A stretch of 64,000 nt of DNA from an uncultured Bacteroidales bacterium (lineage in GTDB: Bacteria; Bacteroidota; Bacteroidia; Bacteroidales; UBA932): positions 62,001 to 126,000 of the forward strand of contig CAKUVD010000003.1 in the NCBI GenBank assembly GCA_934695325.1, read 5' to 3'. Made by a program: the position numbers and the translations under genes. The notes beneath the pieces were generated by a model. It was not told where the DNA came from and ran no database searches. It saw only the letters and a program-made list of their open reading frames with translations. How positions within the stretch are numbered: the first letter of the stretch is position 1; every line of letters starts with the position of its first letter. Of this stretch, positions 63,155 to 64,000 are shown piece by piece.

Positions 63155-63170
63155 TTTTTAAGACGCTGAA

Positions 63171-64000
63171 ATGGAATCATTCTTAGAATACACATCCGAC
63201 CAGAGAATCCTGAATCTGCTTGCGAAAGAGCGTGCGAAACTAGCCGTCAAGCGGAAATCATCGACCGCCGTGAATCCTGCCAGAATAACAGAAAAAGTTC
63301 AGAAGGGCGAACCTCTCTCTGTAGAGGACAAGCTGTTCACGATTATGCCTCCACGGGACAGGTGGGTCAGGCCGAGAAAGAAGGACAGGACCGTCGAAGG
63401 AGAGAAGAAAAGTCCGAGAGCCATCCTCAAAGACAGCATCCTTCTCACCATCCGGAAAGACCGCAAATCAGCAAGCGCACTCCCCTACCTCCGCAATCTC
63501 GACACGTTCATCTCTGAAATCAGGACGACAATAAAGGACAATACAGAACTGACCTTCAGCTCAATGGAGATAATCCCGAAGAAGAAAGGGCGTGATGGAG
63601 ACATCACCATAATGAGACCAATCTGCGCATTCACAGACCTGAAAGAGAAGACTCTGATATCCCTGGCAAGTTCCTATCTTTCCGAAGCAGCCGAAAATGT
63701 CCTGCACGAAGAGATTCTCTCGTACAGGCCTCCGAGATTCTACCACGGCAGCGAAAGAAAGATTCTGACCAGCAGGGAGAACGCCGTGGACAGCATTGAC
63801 AGTTACCGTTCACTCATCGGAAAACAAGACATATACGTGGCGGAATGCGATATCAAGAAGTACTATGACAGCATAAATCACGATATCGTACGGAACTGCT
63901 TCAACGACCTGGCAGACAGACTGTCCGGAAGCGGATTCACATACGGGCCGGTAAGACGGATACTGGACGCATACCTGAACTCATACTCTTTCTTCAACAA
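63171..64000 (+). CDS. Reverse transcriptase (3' end beyond window)
   Basis: The frame is open from ATG 63171 to the right edge (276 codons). The start lies 11 nt after the T tract that ends the structured leader. Residues 1-120 form a basic helical extension (LLAKERAKLAVKRK, RWVRPRKKDR). RT-like blocks follow: MEIIPKKKGRDGDITIMRPI with ICAFTDLKEKTLISLASSYL (132-170), ILSYRPPRFYHGS (182-194), and motif A YVAECDIKKYYDSINHDIV (222-240; Asp227 is the likely first catalytic residue). The YxDD motif would be outside the window. The N-terminal extension is longer than in most retron RTs and recalls the UG/DRT group. Confidence 0.85.
   Translation, partial: MESFLEYTSDQRILNLLAKERAKLAVKRKSSTAVNPARITEKVQKGEPLSVEDKLFTIMPPRDRWVRPRKKDRTVEGEKKSPRAILKDSILLTIRKDRKSASALPYLRNLDTFISEIRTTIKDNTELTFSSMEIIPKKKGRDGDITIMRPICAFTDLKEKTLISLASSYLSEAAENVLHEEILSYRPPRFYHGSERKILTSRENAVDSIDSYRSLIGKQDIYVAECDIKKYYDSINHDIVRNCFNDLADRLSGSGFTYGPVRRILDAYLNSYSFFN

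Noticed and set aside
62882..63170. Possible protein coding in the RT leader (short frames of 71-95 codons on both strands)
   Set aside because: The frames have no sensible composition and overlap conserved-looking inverted repeats. A structured RNA explains the region better.
61604..64000. A CRISPR repeat-spacer array near the cas1 fragment
   Set aside because: I looked for regularly spaced direct repeats in this region and in the rest of the window and saw none.
63171..64000. Diversity-generating retroelement or group II intron as the source of the RT
   Set aside because: No template/variable repeat pair or variable-protein gene is visible, and no intron domain V-like hairpin. The 3' part is missing, so this is a provisional rejection.

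Overview
The window is chromosomal DNA from a member of the Bacteroidales. The evidence is a SusC/SusD locus with a FecR-type regulator, Mfa/FimA-type (type V) fimbrial lipoproteins, AraC regulators with membrane-embedded N-termini, a YidC with a large periplasmic part, a DUF349 protein, and many -7 boxes of the Bacteroidetes form TAnnTTTG. Base composition and gene content would fit an uncultivated gut lineage; the genus cannot be fixed from the sequence alone.

Layout. 1-6.7 kb: a minus-strand operon of a SNF2-type helicase, an unknown 177-aa protein, a RavA-like MoxR ATPase and a ViaA-like VWA protein that runs off the left edge. 6.7-12.7 kb: an AT-rich accessory patch. It holds gene remnants, a serine recombinase with an internal deletion, a two-gene DUF262 / DUF262-DUF1524 module (GmrSD/BrxU/SspE-like restriction family), a broken flavin-binding pseudogene and a small Cys-rich ORF. 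12.6-17.2 kb: a BamA/TamA-type outer-membrane protein, an arginine decarboxylase-type PLP enzyme and a SpoU methyltransferase. 17.2-21.8 kb: a second, unrelated MoxR-VWA operon that also encodes an unknown 111-aa protein and a GNAT-AAA fusion; it lies between two long perfect inverted repeats. 21.9-24.3 kb: an ECF sigma factor with two partners, and an SDR. 24.4-26.2 kb: a Y-family polymerase with a small partner ORF, then tRNA-Cys. 26.5-38.8 kb: housekeeping genes (rubrerythrin, GH25 lysozyme, serine dehydratase, histidine ammonia-lyase, GAPDH, SurE, LpxB, YggS, YidC, DUF349). 39.1-51.5 kb: a fimbrial locus flanked by two membrane-bound AraC regulators. 51.7-61.6 kb: a polysaccharide-utilisation-like locus (FecR, SusC, SusD, DUF1735, DUF4855, unknown). 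61.6-64 kb: a defence/mobile scar with a VirE/PrimPol-like ORF, a C-terminal piece of cas1, a helicase C-terminal piece, and then a promoter, a structured leader and a reverse transcriptase cut by the right edge.

The strongest candidate for an undescribed system is the right-edge module. A Bacteroidetes promoter is followed at the expected start point by a roughly 200-nt region closed by an 8-bp plus 5-bp long-range helix, holding several hairpins and ending in a T tract. The start codon of a reverse transcriptase follows 11 nt later. This is the layout of retrons and of ncRNA-dependent DRT defence systems. Second are the two independent AAA/VWA operons, each carrying a protein I cannot identify, and the fimbrial regulator whose leader holds a nine-base C tract that could support phase variation.
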